Below, one piece after another: positions 1 to 9,084 of a DNA stretch of 64,000 nt. The position numbers and the translations under genes are program-made. The DNA comes from Gammaproteobacteria bacterium. Lineage in GTDB: Bacteria; Pseudomonadota; Gammaproteobacteria; Pseudomonadales; Porticoccaceae. Location of the stretch: assembly GCA_016708925.1 (NCBI GenBank), contig JADJET010000022.1:390840-454839 (forward strand), given 5' to 3'. The notes beneath the pieces are model-generated. The model was not told the origin of the DNA, made no database searches, and saw only the letters and a list, made by a program, of their open reading frames with translations. Each line of letters starts with the position of its first letter. The first letter of the stretch is position 1.

Positions 1-122
1 TGTTCGAGCTGGACGCCGGCAAGGCCGGACTGGATTCCCGCCACCAGCGCCTCCATCAGCGAACGCAGTGCCTTGGGCGGCAATTCCTCGGTGCCTACCT
101 CGATCAGCAGGGAACGGCTCAC
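1..122 (-). CDS. glyS: Glycyl-tRNA synthetase beta subunit, N-terminal fragment (runs off window)
   Basis: Only the first 40 or so codons are in the window; the gene continues past the left edge. Translation from GTG at 122 begins VSRSLLIEVGTEELPPKAL, the typical N-terminus of the GlyRS beta chain (LLxEIGTEELPPK). The GTG overlaps the glyQ stop (GTGA), so the two subunits of the alpha2beta2 bacterial glycyl-tRNA synthetase are translationally coupled. The beta chain is needed for tRNA binding in the charging of tRNA-Gly. Confidence 0.9.
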   Translation of the reverse strand, partial: MSRSLLIEVGTEELPPKALRSLMEALVAGIQSGLAGVQLE

Positions 123-1066
123 GAACGGCCACCGCAAGCCAGTTGCCGGACTTCGTCCGCGAGTGCCGGGGGCGCGAGCGGGAAGCCCAGCGCCAGGCGG
201 GCATCGAAATAAGCCTGGGCCACCGCCCGGGCCAGCGTCCGGACCCGCAAGATGTAGCGCTGGCGTTCGGTTACCGAGATGGCGTGACGCGCATCCAGCA
301 GATTGAACGCGTGAGAGGCTTTCATCACCATCTCGTAGGCGGGCAGTGGCAGACCGGCGGCGACCAGGCGTGCGCTCTCGCCCTCGCTATGGTCGAAAGA
401 GCGGGCCAGGAATGCCACATCGGCCTCCTCGAAATTGAACCGCGACATCTCGACCTCGTTCTGGTGAAACACGTCGCCATAGGTGACGACGCGGCCGTCG
501 GGGGCGCGGGCCCACACCAGGTCGAAAATGCTGTCGACGCCCTGCAGGTACATGGCTAAGCGCTCGAGGCCGTAGGTGATCTCGCCGGTCACCGGATAGC
601 ATTCCAGGCCGCCCACCTGCTGGAAGTAGGTGAACTGGGTCACTTCCATGCCGTTCAGCCAGATCTCCCAGCCCAGGCCCCAGGCGCCCAGCGTCGGCGA
701 TTCCCAGTTGTCCTCGACAAAGCGGATGTCGTGAACGGCGGCGTCGAAGCCGAGTTCGCGCAGGGACGCCAGATACAGCTCCTGAATGTTTGCGGGCGAA
801 GGCTTCAGCACGACCTGAAACTGGTAATAGTGCTGAAGCCGGTTGGGGTTCTCGCCGTAACGGCCGTCGGCCGGGCGTCGGCAGGGTTGCACATAGGCGC
901 TGTTCCAGGTTTCCGGCCCGATGGCGCGCAAGAACGTGGCGGGATGGAAAGTGCCGGCGCCGACCTCCATGTCCAGCGGCTGCAAAATGACACAGCCCTG
1001 GCGCGCCCAGAAATCCTGGAGCGCGAGGATCAGACCCTGAAAAGTCGCGAGATCAGGCATCGCCAC
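119..1066 (-). CDS. glyQ: Glycyl-tRNA synthetase alpha subunit
   Basis: 315 residues, close to the family size of about 300. It is the catalytic class II chain that forms glycyl-adenylate and charges tRNA-Gly. The read shows the hallmark stretches FQGLILALQDFWARQGC near the N-terminus, QPLDMEVGAGTFHPATFLR, RRPADGRYGENPNRLQHY and FVEDNWESPTLGAWG, and ends with the SVTERQRYILRVR helix. Start choice: GTG at 1066 has a GGGGG-like ribosome site about 8 nt upstream; ATG at 1060 would remove only two residues. It overlaps glyS by 4 nt and is the first gene of the glyQS operon. Confidence 0.97.
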   Translation of the reverse strand: MAMPDLATFQGLILALQDFWARQGCVILQPLDMEVGAGTFHPATFLRAIGPETWNSAYVQPCRRPADGRYGENPNRLQHYYQFQVVLKPSPANIQELYLASLRELGFDAAVHDIRFVEDNWESPTLGAWGLGWEIWLNGMEVTQFTYFQQVGGLECYPVTGEITYGLERLAMYLQGVDSIFDLVWARAPDGRVVTYGDVFHQNEVEMSRFNFEEADVAFLARSFDHSEGESARLVAAGLPLPAYEMVMKASHAFNLLDARHAISVTERQRYILRVRTLARAVAQAYFDARLALGFPLAPPALADEVRQLACGGRS

Positions 1067-1571
1067 AGCGCCGCCCCCTGGTTCAAGAGCCGGCGATTAT
1101 ATCGGCACCCCCGGAGGGTGACGAGGGCGCGACAATCCGGATGTTAGCTTCGGTGGTCGCTCTGCGAAACTCCAACAGGCGGGAGAAGCCACGGGCAAGA
1201 CCGCCAACGGCGGGGAGCATCTGGGCCGCGACGCCGTTCACCCGAGCAGCCGACCACTGGGCGGGACGGTCCGGGGCCGGACGTTGACGGGGCAAACGTG
1301 TCTCGGTGGGCGGGACGCGGGCGGGGGCCCCCAAAACCACCTCGGGCCCTGCGGGGGCTGCACTGGACCCAGCTTTGCATGCCAAGCCAGACGGCGTGAG
1401 CCAAGGCGCGAACCTTTTCAATGGTTTTCCCATCGGAGGGAGCCCGGGGAAGCGCAAGCACCGCGTTTTCTGGCTGGGGTTGCGGAGCCCTGAAAGCACC
1501 GCCTGCCGGAAGGAGGGTTGAGAGCCACGCGGGCGGCTAGCGCGCGGACGAAACATGACGCTGACACACCA
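1067..1571. other. Intergenic region between glyQ and pstS, no gene seen
   Basis: About 500 bp between the divergent glyQ and pstS genes. The open frames here on both strands give low-complexity, arginine/proline-rich translations with no recognisable family and no good ribosome site. I see no tRNA fold or clear hairpin. It presumably holds the glyQS promoter on the minus strand; the pstS control region lies just to the right. Confidence 0.5.
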
Positions 1572-1616
1572 TTGTCATATTTCGTTCATAGTCTGGTCAT
1601 CCTCCGCGTCTAGGCT
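1572..1616 (+). promoter_or_regulatory. PhoB box and -10 element of the pst operon
   Basis: Three half-sites in exact 11-bp phase: TTGTCAT (1572-1578), CGTTCAT (1583-1589) and TGGTCAT (1594-1600). This is the known PhoB layout of a 7-bp CTGTCAT-like repeat plus a 4-bp AT-richer spacer. A -10-like TAGGCT (1611-1616) follows the last repeat after 10 nt, the normal distance when PhoB replaces a -35 element. The pstS ribosome site (AGGAGAAA) and start lie 20-35 nt further on. Confidence 0.88.
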
Positions 1617-1649
1617 GGCGCAGCGAAATCCCTCTCACAGGAGAAAGTT

Positions 1650-2717
1650 GTGAAAGCTACTCTCAGAAACAGTATTTGCGGTTTGGGCATTGGTGCCGCG
1701 TTGGCGTTGGTCGGTACCAGTGCATTCGCGCAGTCGCGGGACACCATCAGCATCGTTGGCTCCTCCACCGTCTATCCGTTTTCCACCGTGGTGGCCGAAC
1801 GCTTCGCCAAGGCCAGCGGCGCCGCCACGCCCAAGGTGGAGTCCACTGGTACCGGCGGCGGCATGAAACTCTTTTGCGGCGGCGTCGGCACCGGGCACCC
1901 GGATCTGACCGGCGCTTCCCGGCAGATCAAGAAGTCCGAGTTTGAGCAGTGCCAGGCCAACGGCGTGAAGGACATTATCGAAATCCAGATCGGCTTTGAC
2001 GGTATCGTGCTCGCCAACTCGAAAAAAGCACCGGCGATGAAACTCACCACCAAAGACATTTACCTGGCACTGGCCAAGAATGTTCCTGCGGCCGAAGGCC
2101 CGACGCTCGTTCCCAACCCCTACAAGACCTGGAAGCAGGTGAATGCCTCACTGCCCGATACCAAGATCGAGGTATTGGGCCCGCCGCCCACATCCGGCAC
2201 CCGCGATGCTTTCGTCGAATTGGCGATGGAAGCGGGCTGTAAATCCTTTGCCTGGATCAAGGCGGTCAAGGACGCCGATGAAAAGGAATTCCAGGCCATG
2301 TGCCACACGCTACGGGAAGACGGCCACTTTATCGAAGCCGGTGAAAACGACAACCTGATCGTGCAGAAGCTGGATGCCAACCACAAGGCGGTGGGTATTT
2401 TCGGCTTCAGCTTCCTGGAGCAGAACAGCGACAAGGTGCAGGGTTCGATCATCAATGGCGTGGCGCCGACCTTCGAGACGATCGCCGACAAATCCTACCC
2501 GGTGTCGCGACCGATCTTTGTCTACGCCAAGAAAGCCCATATCGGCGTGGTGCCGAACATCGAAGGCTTCTTGGCAGAGCTCACCAGCGAAAAGGCCTGG
2601 GGTACCGACGGCTATCTGGCCGACAAGGGCATGATCCCGATGCCGGCTCCGATGCGTAAACAAGTGGCCGCCAATGTGGCCAGCCAGGCGACAATGAGTG
2701 GGGCGGGTCTGAAGTAA
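1650..2717 (+). CDS. pstS: Periplasmic phosphate-binding protein PstS
   Basis: 355 residues with a signal peptide (cleavage likely after AFA, residues 25-27). It binds inorganic phosphate in the periplasm and delivers it to PstCA. Phosphate-contact motifs are visible: VGSSTVYPF (about 36-44), ESTGTGGG and PPTSGTRDAF. The start is GTG at 1650 behind AGGAGAAA; the next residues KATLRNS form the charged n-region. It is the first gene of pstS-C-A-B-phoU, directly under a PhoB box, so it should be induced by phosphate starvation. A terminator follows, probably making pstS the most abundant product of the operon. Confidence 0.96.
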   Translation: MKATLRNSICGLGIGAALALVGTSAFAQSRDTISIVGSSTVYPFSTVVAERFAKASGAATPKVESTGTGGGMKLFCGGVGTGHPDLTGASRQIKKSEFEQCQANGVKDIIEIQIGFDGIVLANSKKAPAMKLTTKDIYLALAKNVPAAEGPTLVPNPYKTWKQVNASLPDTKIEVLGPPPTSGTRDAFVELAMEAGCKSFAWIKAVKDADEKEFQAMCHTLREDGHFIEAGENDNLIVQKLDANHKAVGIFGFSFLEQNSDKVQGSIINGVAPTFETIADKSYPVSRPIFVYAKKAHIGVVPNIEGFLAELTSEKAWGTDGYLADKGMIPMPAPMRKQVAANVASQATMSGAGLK

Positions 2718-2738
2718 GCCGCCAGTATTGGCGCACAG

Positions 2739-2766
2739 GGCCCGGCTCACGCCGGGCCGCTTTTTT
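2739..2766 (+). terminator. Intrinsic terminator/attenuator between pstS and pstC
   Basis: Perfect 8-bp stem GGCCCGGC / GCCGGGCC with a TCAC loop (2739-2758), then GC and six T (2761-2766). It sits inside the operon, 22 nt after the pstS stop and 29 nt before the pstC start. Partial termination would raise the ratio of binding protein to membrane transporter. Confidence 0.9.
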
Positions 2767-2795
2767 CGGGTGCAACAGAGGTAGGTGCAGACAAG

Positions 2796-4182
2796 ATGTC
2801 CCCGGTCAATCTGGTCATCAGCTTGGCATTACTGAGCGCGGTCGCCTACTACTTGGCGCACAGTCGTTCGCTGGCGCTCGCCAAACCGCTGGGTGGTATT
2901 CGCCACCTGCATTCACTGCCGCTCTACTACGGATTGCGCGGTGCGGTCTGGTGCGGGCTTCCGGCACTCGTCGTTCTTTGTCTCTGGCTGATGTTCGACG
3001 ACCCTGTGGTGCAGTCTCTGGTGCTGGCGGGGCTGCCGGCCAACGCGGTGCCAGCCGGACCCGCGGAGCGCAGCCTCTTGCTGAGCACCGTCGTCAATGT
3101 GGCGAGCGGTGCATTGCCGGTCGCCGAGCAGCCGGCTGCGGTGGTGGCAGCGGCAGAACGCTACAACACGCTGCGCGGCAGCGGCCAACTGCTGGTTGCG
3201 GTCATCACCCTGGGCGTCGCGGTCAGCGGTTTGCTCTGGGGTGTGCGGCGGATGTCACCGCAGTTGCGCGCGCCAGGAAGTAGAGAAGGTCTTTCGCTGG
3301 GCCCTGCTGGCCTGCGCCAGCATCGCGATCTTCACCACCCTGGGGATCCTGCTGTCGGTGCTGTTCGAAGCGCTCCGGTTTTTTCAGGCGGTGCCGCTTA
3401 CCGACTTTTTGTTCGGCCTCGAATGGAGCCCGCAGATGGCGATCCGCGAGGGGCAGGTAGGCGGTTCCGGCGCCTTTGGTGCCGTGCCCCTGTTCGTCGG
3501 CACCCTGTTGATCTCCGCCATTGCCCTGCTGGTGGCGGTGCCGGTGGGTCTGATGTCCGCGATCTACCTGGCGGAATACGCCAGCGCCCGGATGCGCAAT
3601 GTCGCCAAGCCGGCGCTGGAGATTCTCGCAGGGGTGCCGACCGTGGTTTACGGCTTTTTTGCTGCACTCACGGTCGCACCCTTCATTCGCGAACTGGGCG
3701 CAACTCTGGGGCTGTCGGTGTCGTCGGAAAGCGCGCTGGCCGCCGGCCTGGTGATGGGCGTCATGATCATCCCCTTTGTGTCATCGCTCACCGACGACAT
3801 CATCACGGCGGTACCCAACAGTCTGCGCGACGGCTCGCTGGCGCTGGGTGCGACCCGCTCCGAAACGGTGAAGAAGGTGATTGTCCCCGCCGCCCTGCCG
3901 GGGATTGTCGGCGGGGTTCTACTCGCCGCTTCGCGCGCTATCGGTGAAACCATGATCGTGGTGATGGCGGCCGGCCTGGCCGCGCGCCTCACCCTCAACC
4001 CCCTGGATACGGTGACCACCATCACGGTGCAGATCGTGACCCTGCTGGTGGGAGACCAGGAATTTGACAGTCCCAAGACACTGGCGGCCTTCGCGCTTGG
4101 GTTGATGCTGTTCGTCACGACCCTGCTGCTCAATGTAATCGCACTGTACATCGTGAAAAAATATCGGGAGCTCTATGACTGA
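2796..4182 (+). pseudogene. pstC: Phosphate ABC transporter permease PstC (long form), interrupted by a frameshift
   Basis: The N-terminal half reads in the frame of ATG 2796 (MSPVNLVISLALLSAVAYYL..., ending LLWGVRRMSPQL near 3265). The C-terminal half (RQEVEKVFRWALL... to KKYRELYD, stop 4182) reads in another frame. Joined, they give a PstC of about 460 residues with the extra N-terminal domain known from Pseudomonas-type PstC and the permease core: membrane segments, the EYA loop and the EAA-like GATRSETVKKVIVPAALPGI. The switch falls in a GC repeat at 3266-3273; two more bases there restore the frame as QLRARQEVEK. It may be a sequencing or assembly slip or a real inactivating deletion. 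The reading frame on both sides is otherwise intact. It overlaps pstA by 8 nt. Confidence 0.85.
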
Positions 4183-5458
4183 GCACAAGGCTTCCACGGC
4201 GGAAATCATTCGCGCCAGTCTCAAACGCCGCTACCGCGCGGAGCGGCGGTTCCGGCTGTACGGCCTTCTGGCGGTCTGTTTCGGACTGCTCGCAGTGCTG
4301 CTCCTCCTCACGGACATCATCGGCAAGGGCCACGGCGCCTTCCGGCAGACCTATGTGCAATTGCCGATCCATTACGACCCCGAACTGCTCGGCATCGGCG
4401 ATGCAACCGATCCCGAAACCCTGATGCGCGGCGACTATCAGGCACTGGTCCGCCAGGCGCTGCGCGCGCGCTTCGGCGAGGTGTCGGGGCGCGCGGAAGC
4501 GCGCGAGTTGAACGCGCTGGTCAGCGACGGCGCCGGCTACGAATTGCTGGCGCGACTGCGCGCCAGGCCCGCCTTGCTGGGAACCAGCGAGACGCTCTGG
4601 CTGCTCGCCGACGACGATGTCGACACCTGGTTCAAGAGCCGTGGCGGCAGCAACGAGTTCACCGGCCGGGTCAGCGAGCGACAGATCGCCTGGGTCGCGA
4701 GCCTGGCCGAGCAGGGCGAAGTCGCGCTCAGGTTCAATGCCAACTTTTTCACCCGCGGGGATTCCCGCGAACCCGAGGAGGCCGGAATCGGCGGGGCCGC
4801 CAAGGGAACCTTGCTGACGCTTGCCATCACCCTGTTGCTGGCGTTTCCGATCGGGGTTGCCGCGGCGATCTATCTCGAGGAGTTCGCACCGAAAAACCGC
4901 TGGACCGACTTCATTGAAGTCAACATCAACAACCTAGCGGCGGTTCCGTCCGTCATCTTCGGTCTGCTGGGGCTTGCGGTGTTCATCAATTTTTTCCAGA
5001 TGCCGCGTTCCGCGCCCGTGTTGGGCGGGGTGGTGCTCGCCCTGGTGACGCTGCCGACCGTGATCATCTCCAGTCGCGCCGCCATCAAGTCGGTGCCGCC
5101 TTCCATCCGCGAGGCGGCACTTGCGGTGGGTGCCTCGAAAATGCAGGTGGTGCTGAGCCATGTGCTGCCGCTGGCGATGCCGGGCATGTTGACGGGCGCC
5201 ATCCTCGGCATGGCCCATGCGCTCGGCGAAACCGCGCCCTTGCTGATGATCGGCATGGTGGCCTTTATCGTGGATGTCCCAGGCGGCTTTACCGAATCGG
5301 CCACCGTGCTGCCGGTACAGATTTTCCTGTGGGCGGATAGTCCGGAGCGGGCCTTCGTCGAGAAAACCTCCGGAGCCATCATGGTGCTGCTGGCGTTTCT
5401 CACGCTGATGAATGCCCTGGCTGTAGTATTGCGCAAGCGCCTCGAACGGCGCTGGTGA
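4175..5458 (+). CDS. pstA: Phosphate ABC transporter permease PstA (long form)
   Basis: 427 residues, longer than the roughly 290 of E. coli PstA because of an extra N-terminal part: a cytoplasmic start, one membrane span at about 28-48, then a large periplasmic segment up to about residue 205. The six-span permease core follows, with the EEFAPKNRW loop and the cytoplasmic EAA motif around EAALAVGASKMQVVLSHVLPLAMPG that contacts PstB. With PstC it forms the inner-membrane phosphate channel. The start ATG 4175 lies inside the pstC end (8-nt overlap), so translation is coupled. Confidence 0.95.
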   Translation: MTEHKASTAEIIRASLKRRYRAERRFRLYGLLAVCFGLLAVLLLLTDIIGKGHGAFRQTYVQLPIHYDPELLGIGDATDPETLMRGDYQALVRQALRARFGEVSGRAEARELNALVSDGAGYELLARLRARPALLGTSETLWLLADDDVDTWFKSRGGSNEFTGRVSERQIAWVASLAEQGEVALRFNANFFTRGDSREPEEAGIGGAAKGTLLTLAITLLLAFPIGVAAAIYLEEFAPKNRWTDFIEVNINNLAAVPSVIFGLLGLAVFINFFQMPRSAPVLGGVVLALVTLPTVIISSRAAIKSVPPSIREAALAVGASKMQVVLSHVLPLAMPGMLTGAILGMAHALGETAPLLMIGMVAFIVDVPGGFTESATVLPVQIFLWADSPERAFVEKTSGAIMVLLAFLTLMNALAVVLRKRLERRW

Positions 5459-5471
5459 AGGAGGTGGCAAG

Positions 5472-6344
5472 ATGACGACCGCAGTGTTTGATCCAGTTCC
5501 TGGAGCCGTGATGACCGACGCGCCGGGCCGTATCACCGAACTGGCCGAGTTGCTGACACAGCGCACCGTGGGCACGCCTTTTGTCGACGCGCCCAAGGTG
5601 CGGACCCGCAACGTGAATGTCTACTACGGGGAGAAACAGGCAATCTTCGACGTCGGGCTGGATATCGGCCGCAATCAGGTCATCGCCATGATCGGTCCCT
5701 CGGGCTGCGGCAAGTCCACCTTTCTGCGTGCCCTGAACCGCATGAACGACACGGTGGTCGGTTGTCGCGTCACCGGGGAGTTTCTGCTCGATGACGAGGA
5801 CATCTATGCGCCGAAAATGGATCCGGTGGCGCTGCGGGCACGGGTGGGCATGGTGTTTCAGAAGCCCAATCCCTTTCCGAAAAGCATCTACGATAACGTC
5901 GCCTATGGCCCAAAACTGCACGGGCTCGCCAGCCGTCGCATCGAGCTCGATGAAATCGTCGAGTCCAGCCTGCGCAAGGCGGGCCTGTGGGAAGAGGTAA
6001 AGGATCGTCTCGTCCAGCCCGGCACCGGCCTGTCCGGCGGTCAACAGCAGCGGCTGTGCATTGCCCGCGCGATCGCCATCAATCCGGAGGTGATCCTGAT
6101 GGACGAACCCTGTTCCGCGCTGGATCCCATCGCCACCGCGCGGGTCGAAGAGTTGATCGCGGAGCTGGCGGAAAATTACACCATCGCCATCGTCACGCAC
6201 TCGATGCAGCAGGCGGCCCGGGTCTCGCATCGCACCGCTTACTTTCATCTCGGCAAGCTGATCGAAGTGAACGATACGCAGATGGTGTTCACCTCGCCGC
6301 AGCATGAATTAACCGAGGCCTACATCACTGGACGTTTCGGCTGA
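5472..6344 (+). CDS. pstB: Phosphate ABC transporter ATPase PstB
   Basis: 290 residues. Walker A GPSGCGKST at 75-83, Q-loop MVFQKPNPFP, signature LSGGQQQR, Walker B VILMDEPCSALDP and switch-region THSMQQAARVS are all intact. It powers phosphate import through PstCA and takes part, with PhoU, in signalling to PhoR. The first 40 residues are an extra leader absent from short PstB proteins; a second ATG at codon 14 is possible, but GGAGG lies 6-9 nt before ATG 5472, supporting this start. Confidence 0.96.
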   Translation: MTTAVFDPVPGAVMTDAPGRITELAELLTQRTVGTPFVDAPKVRTRNVNVYYGEKQAIFDVGLDIGRNQVIAMIGPSGCGKSTFLRALNRMNDTVVGCRVTGEFLLDDEDIYAPKMDPVALRARVGMVFQKPNPFPKSIYDNVAYGPKLHGLASRRIELDEIVESSLRKAGLWEEVKDRLVQPGTGLSGGQQQRLCIARAIAINPEVILMDEPCSALDPIATARVEELIAELAENYTIAIVTHSMQQAARVSHRTAYFHLGKLIEVNDTQMVFTSPQHELTEAYITGRFG

Positions 6345-6354
6345 GGAGGTCGTT

Positions 6355-7053
6355 ATGGAAAAAGTGTCGCTCGACCAGCACATCTCGCGCCAGTTCAACG
6401 CCGATCTGGAGCATCTCAAAAGCCAGACCCTGGCGATGGGCGGCATGGTGGAGAAACAGCTTCACGACGCCATGATGGCGCTGGAGAACGCGGACAGCGA
6501 GCTCGCGATGCAGGTACTCGAGGCCGAGAAAAAAATCGATGAGATGGAGCTCATCATCGATGATGCCTGCACTACCACCATTGCCCGCCGTCAGCCCGCC
6601 GCGACCGATCTGCGGATGATCCTGGCGGTGAGCCGCTCGGTGCGCGACCTCGAGCGCATCGGCGACGAAGCCCAGCGCATCGCCAAAATGGCGATCGGGC
6701 TCAGCGAGGAAGGGCTGTCACCACGCGGCTACGTCGAGGCACGCCATATCGCCAACGGTGTGCGTGAAACCTTGCGCGACTGTCTGGACGCTTTCAGCCG
6801 CTTCGACGCCCGGGCCGCGCGCGAGACCATGGCCAAGGACAAGCAGATCGATCTCGATTACCGCTCGGCGGTGCGGGAGCTGGTCACCTACATGATGGAA
6901 GATCCCCGCAGCATCTCCCGGGTCATGAACGTGCTCTGGGCACTGCGCGCGCTGGAACGTATCGGCGATCACGCCAAAAACATCTGCGAACACATCGTGT
7001 TTCTGGTGGAAGGCAAGGACATTCGTCACATTCATCCCGACGCACAGGACTGA
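6355..7053 (+). CDS. phoU: Phosphate signalling protein PhoU
   Basis: 232 residues, normal length. Two PhoU repeats of three helices each are visible: ISRQFNADLEHLKSQTLAMGGMVE in the first and RDLERIGDEAQRIAKM / RALERIGDHAKNICEHIVF as the paired metal-binding E(D)xxxD motifs. PhoU holds PhoR in its phosphatase state when phosphate is plentiful. It follows pstB after 10 nt with GAGGAGG upstream. It is the last gene of the pst operon; the next gene is convergent, with only 14 nt between stops. Confidence 0.96.
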   Translation: MEKVSLDQHISRQFNADLEHLKSQTLAMGGMVEKQLHDAMMALENADSELAMQVLEAEKKIDEMELIIDDACTTTIARRQPAATDLRMILAVSRSVRDLERIGDEAQRIAKMAIGLSEEGLSPRGYVEARHIANGVRETLRDCLDAFSRFDARAARETMAKDKQIDLDYRSAVRELVTYMMEDPRSISRVMNVLWALRALERIGDHAKNICEHIVFLVEGKDIRHIHPDAQD

Positions 7054-7067
7054 GTGGATACGGCCTG

Positions 7068-8330
7068 TCAGCGGACCGCGCCCAGGTGCCCCCGCGCCCG
7101 CTGGCCGACGGCGCCATTGTCGGCTGCCGCTTCCCGATAGTAGCTGTCGGCCTGGCGGGTGGCACCGTTCGCCTCCGCGATTTCCCCCAGATACAGGCTG
7201 GCGAGCGGCGTCGGCAGTAGCCGGCGGCTTTCTTCCAGATCGCGCTGCGCCTCCGGGTACTGTTTGCGCTCGAATCTCAGCGCTCCGCGCGCCAAATGGT
7301 GGCGGTAGTAACCGGGATTGCGGCTGATTGCGGTGGTGAAATCGGCGTCGGCGTCTGACCATTGTTTCAGCATCGCCCGGGCGTGACCACGCGACTCCCA
7401 GAAGCGGCCTTCGCCGGGCTGGATGGCGATGGCCTGATCCAGCGCTTGAATGGCGCCAGAGGCATCCTTGCGGTTCAGGGCCGCCAACGCGTTCTTCTCG
7501 GCTTCGTAAGCGGGAGCATCCTTGCGCAACTGCGCGGTGGCACGCTGGTAGGCCTCCGCGTTGCGGGTGCCGTCCGGGGGGAAGTTCTGGGCGCGGCGCA
7601 GATTGGCGTTGACCCGCTCCTGCGACGGCGGATGGCTGGCGAACAGGCCGCTGATGAAATCCGAGTTGCCACCCGCGGCCAGTTTCACGAAGGTTTCCTG
7701 CACCGCGACGGCGGCTTGCGGGTCGTAGCCGGCGCGCACCATGTAATCCATGCCGTAAGCGTCGGCTTCAAGCTCCGCGCCGCGGCTGTAATGTGCCATC
7801 CAGGCACCGGCACCCAGTTGTGCGGCCTGCCCGCCCAAATTGCCGAGCCCCGCTTGCTGTCCCGCGACGCCGAGCAGTTCCGCGCCCAGATTGATCAGCG
7901 AGCCCTTGCTCATCTGGCTGGCACTGTGACGCGCGGCGGCGTGGACGATTTCGTGGCCGACTACGGCGGCCAGCTCGGCCTCGTCGTGAAGTTGCAGCAG
8001 CAATCCGCTGTTCACCGCGATCTTGCCGCCCGGCAGCGCCCAGGCGTTGGGCACCGGGTTGTTCAGCACCACGAACTCATAGGGCAGTTTCCGGTCGCTG
8101 CCGGCGGCGAGCCGGTTGCCCACCGAGCGCACATAATCCTGGAGCTTGGGATCGAGGTAGTAGGGTCCACCCTGGGCTTGCTGTGCTGGACCATACTGCT
8201 GTTCGCCGATGGCGATTTCCTCTCTGCCCGAGACCAGTGAAAGTTCCTCGCGGCCGGTGACCGGATTGGTGGCGCAGGCGCCGATGCCGAGCGACAGAGT
8301 GACAAGCAGTGCGAGTCTGGCGGGCGTCAA
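7068..8330 (-). CDS. M48-family metalloprotease lipoprotein with C-terminal TPR region
   Basis: 420 residues. The lipobox GIGAC puts Cys19 as the lipidated residue. The zinc site HEIVH is at 126-130 with the third ligand in ELEADAYGMDYM. The C-terminal third has TPR-like helices (ALDQAIAIQPGEGRFWESRGHA, AISRNPGYYRHHLARGALRF). The architecture matches periplasmic BepA/LoiP-like proteases that act in outer-membrane protein quality control; the exact orthologue is not settled. The start is TTG at 8330, supported by AGGAG 7 nt upstream and by the signal peptide that begins there. Its 5' end faces the DUF938 gene. Confidence 0.9.
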   Translation of the reverse strand: MTPARLALLVTLSLGIGACATNPVTGREELSLVSGREEIAIGEQQYGPAQQAQGGPYYLDPKLQDYVRSVGNRLAAGSDRKLPYEFVVLNNPVPNAWALPGGKIAVNSGLLLQLHDEAELAAVVGHEIVHAAARHSASQMSKGSLINLGAELLGVAGQQAGLGNLGGQAAQLGAGAWMAHYSRGAELEADAYGMDYMVRAGYDPQAAVAVQETFVKLAAGGNSDFISGLFASHPPSQERVNANLRRAQNFPPDGTRNAEAYQRATAQLRKDAPAYEAEKNALAALNRKDASGAIQALDQAIAIQPGEGRFWESRGHARAMLKQWSDADADFTTAISRNPGYYRHHLARGALRFERKQYPEAQRDLEESRRLLPTPLASLYLGEIAEANGATRQADSYYREAAADNGAVGQRARGHLGAVR

Positions 8331-8481
8331 GAAGGTACTCCTGGGCTGGCAGCCGATGGTGGCTGGCTATAATGACCCGCGCGTCGCCACCGGGGTTCCG
8401 TCGTGGGCACAGGACTGCAATGGTAGCGGCAAATTCGCTGCGGGGAATGCCGGTGTGCGGCCGGAAACGAGGTTGAGCAGC

Positions 8482-9078
8482 GTGGAGAAGCCCTTTTCGC
8501 AGGCCTGCGAGAACAACAAGGCGCCCATTCTTGCGGTGCTGCAACGGGTGTTTGCCCCGTGTCGGAGCGTGCTCGAAATCGGCAGTGGCACCGGTCAGCA
8601 CGCCGTCCACTTCGCGCCCCGCCTGCCGCAGCTGCGCTGGCAACCGAGCGATGTCCCGGAAAACCTTCCGGGGATTGAACAGTGGCGGGAAGCCGAACCC
8701 GCGCCCAATCTGCTGCGGCCGATCGCACTCGACGTCCGCGCGCCACATTGGGGCGTGGCGCCGGTCGATGGCCTGTTCACCGCCAACACCTTGCACATCA
8801 TGCCCTGGAGCGCCGTGCAGGCGTTCTTTGCCGGCTTGCCCGGCGTGCTGGCCTCGGGCGGTGTCCTCGCCGTCTATGGACCTTTCAACTACGGGGGTGC
8901 GTACACATCGGCAAGCAACGCCCGTTTCGACCAGTGGCTGAAGGCCCGCGCTCCGCACCAGGGCATTCGTGATTTCGAGGCGGTGGCAGAGCTCGCAGCG
9001 GGCGCGGGACTCGCACTGTGGGAGGACAACGCGATGCCGGCCAACAACCGCTTGCTGGTCTGGCGGCGCAACGCCTGA
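8482..9078 (+). CDS. DUF938 family SAM-dependent methyltransferase
   Basis: 198 residues from GTG 8482, the family length of about 200. The N-terminus KPFSQACENNKAPILAVL and the SAM-binding motif VLEIGSGTGQHAVHFA are diagnostic for DUF938, a Rossmann methyltransferase family of unknown substrate. Other motifs are DVRAPHW, NTLHIMPW and YGPFNYGG. GAGG lies 9 nt before GTG 8482; TTG 8473 is the alternative. The open frame continues upstream to 8209, but that part is antisense to the M48 signal peptide and is not conserved. Confidence 0.88.
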   Translation: MEKPFSQACENNKAPILAVLQRVFAPCRSVLEIGSGTGQHAVHFAPRLPQLRWQPSDVPENLPGIEQWREAEPAPNLLRPIALDVRAPHWGVAPVDGLFTANTLHIMPWSAVQAFFAGLPGVLASGGVLAVYGPFNYGGAYTSASNARFDQWLKARAPHQGIRDFEAVAELAAGAGLALWEDNAMPANNRLLVWRRNA

Positions 9079-9084
9079 GGCGCC

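Noticed and set aside
1083..1556. Open frames in the glyQ-pstS gap
   Set aside because: Arg/Pro-rich, overlapping on both strands, with no ribosome site or recognisable family.
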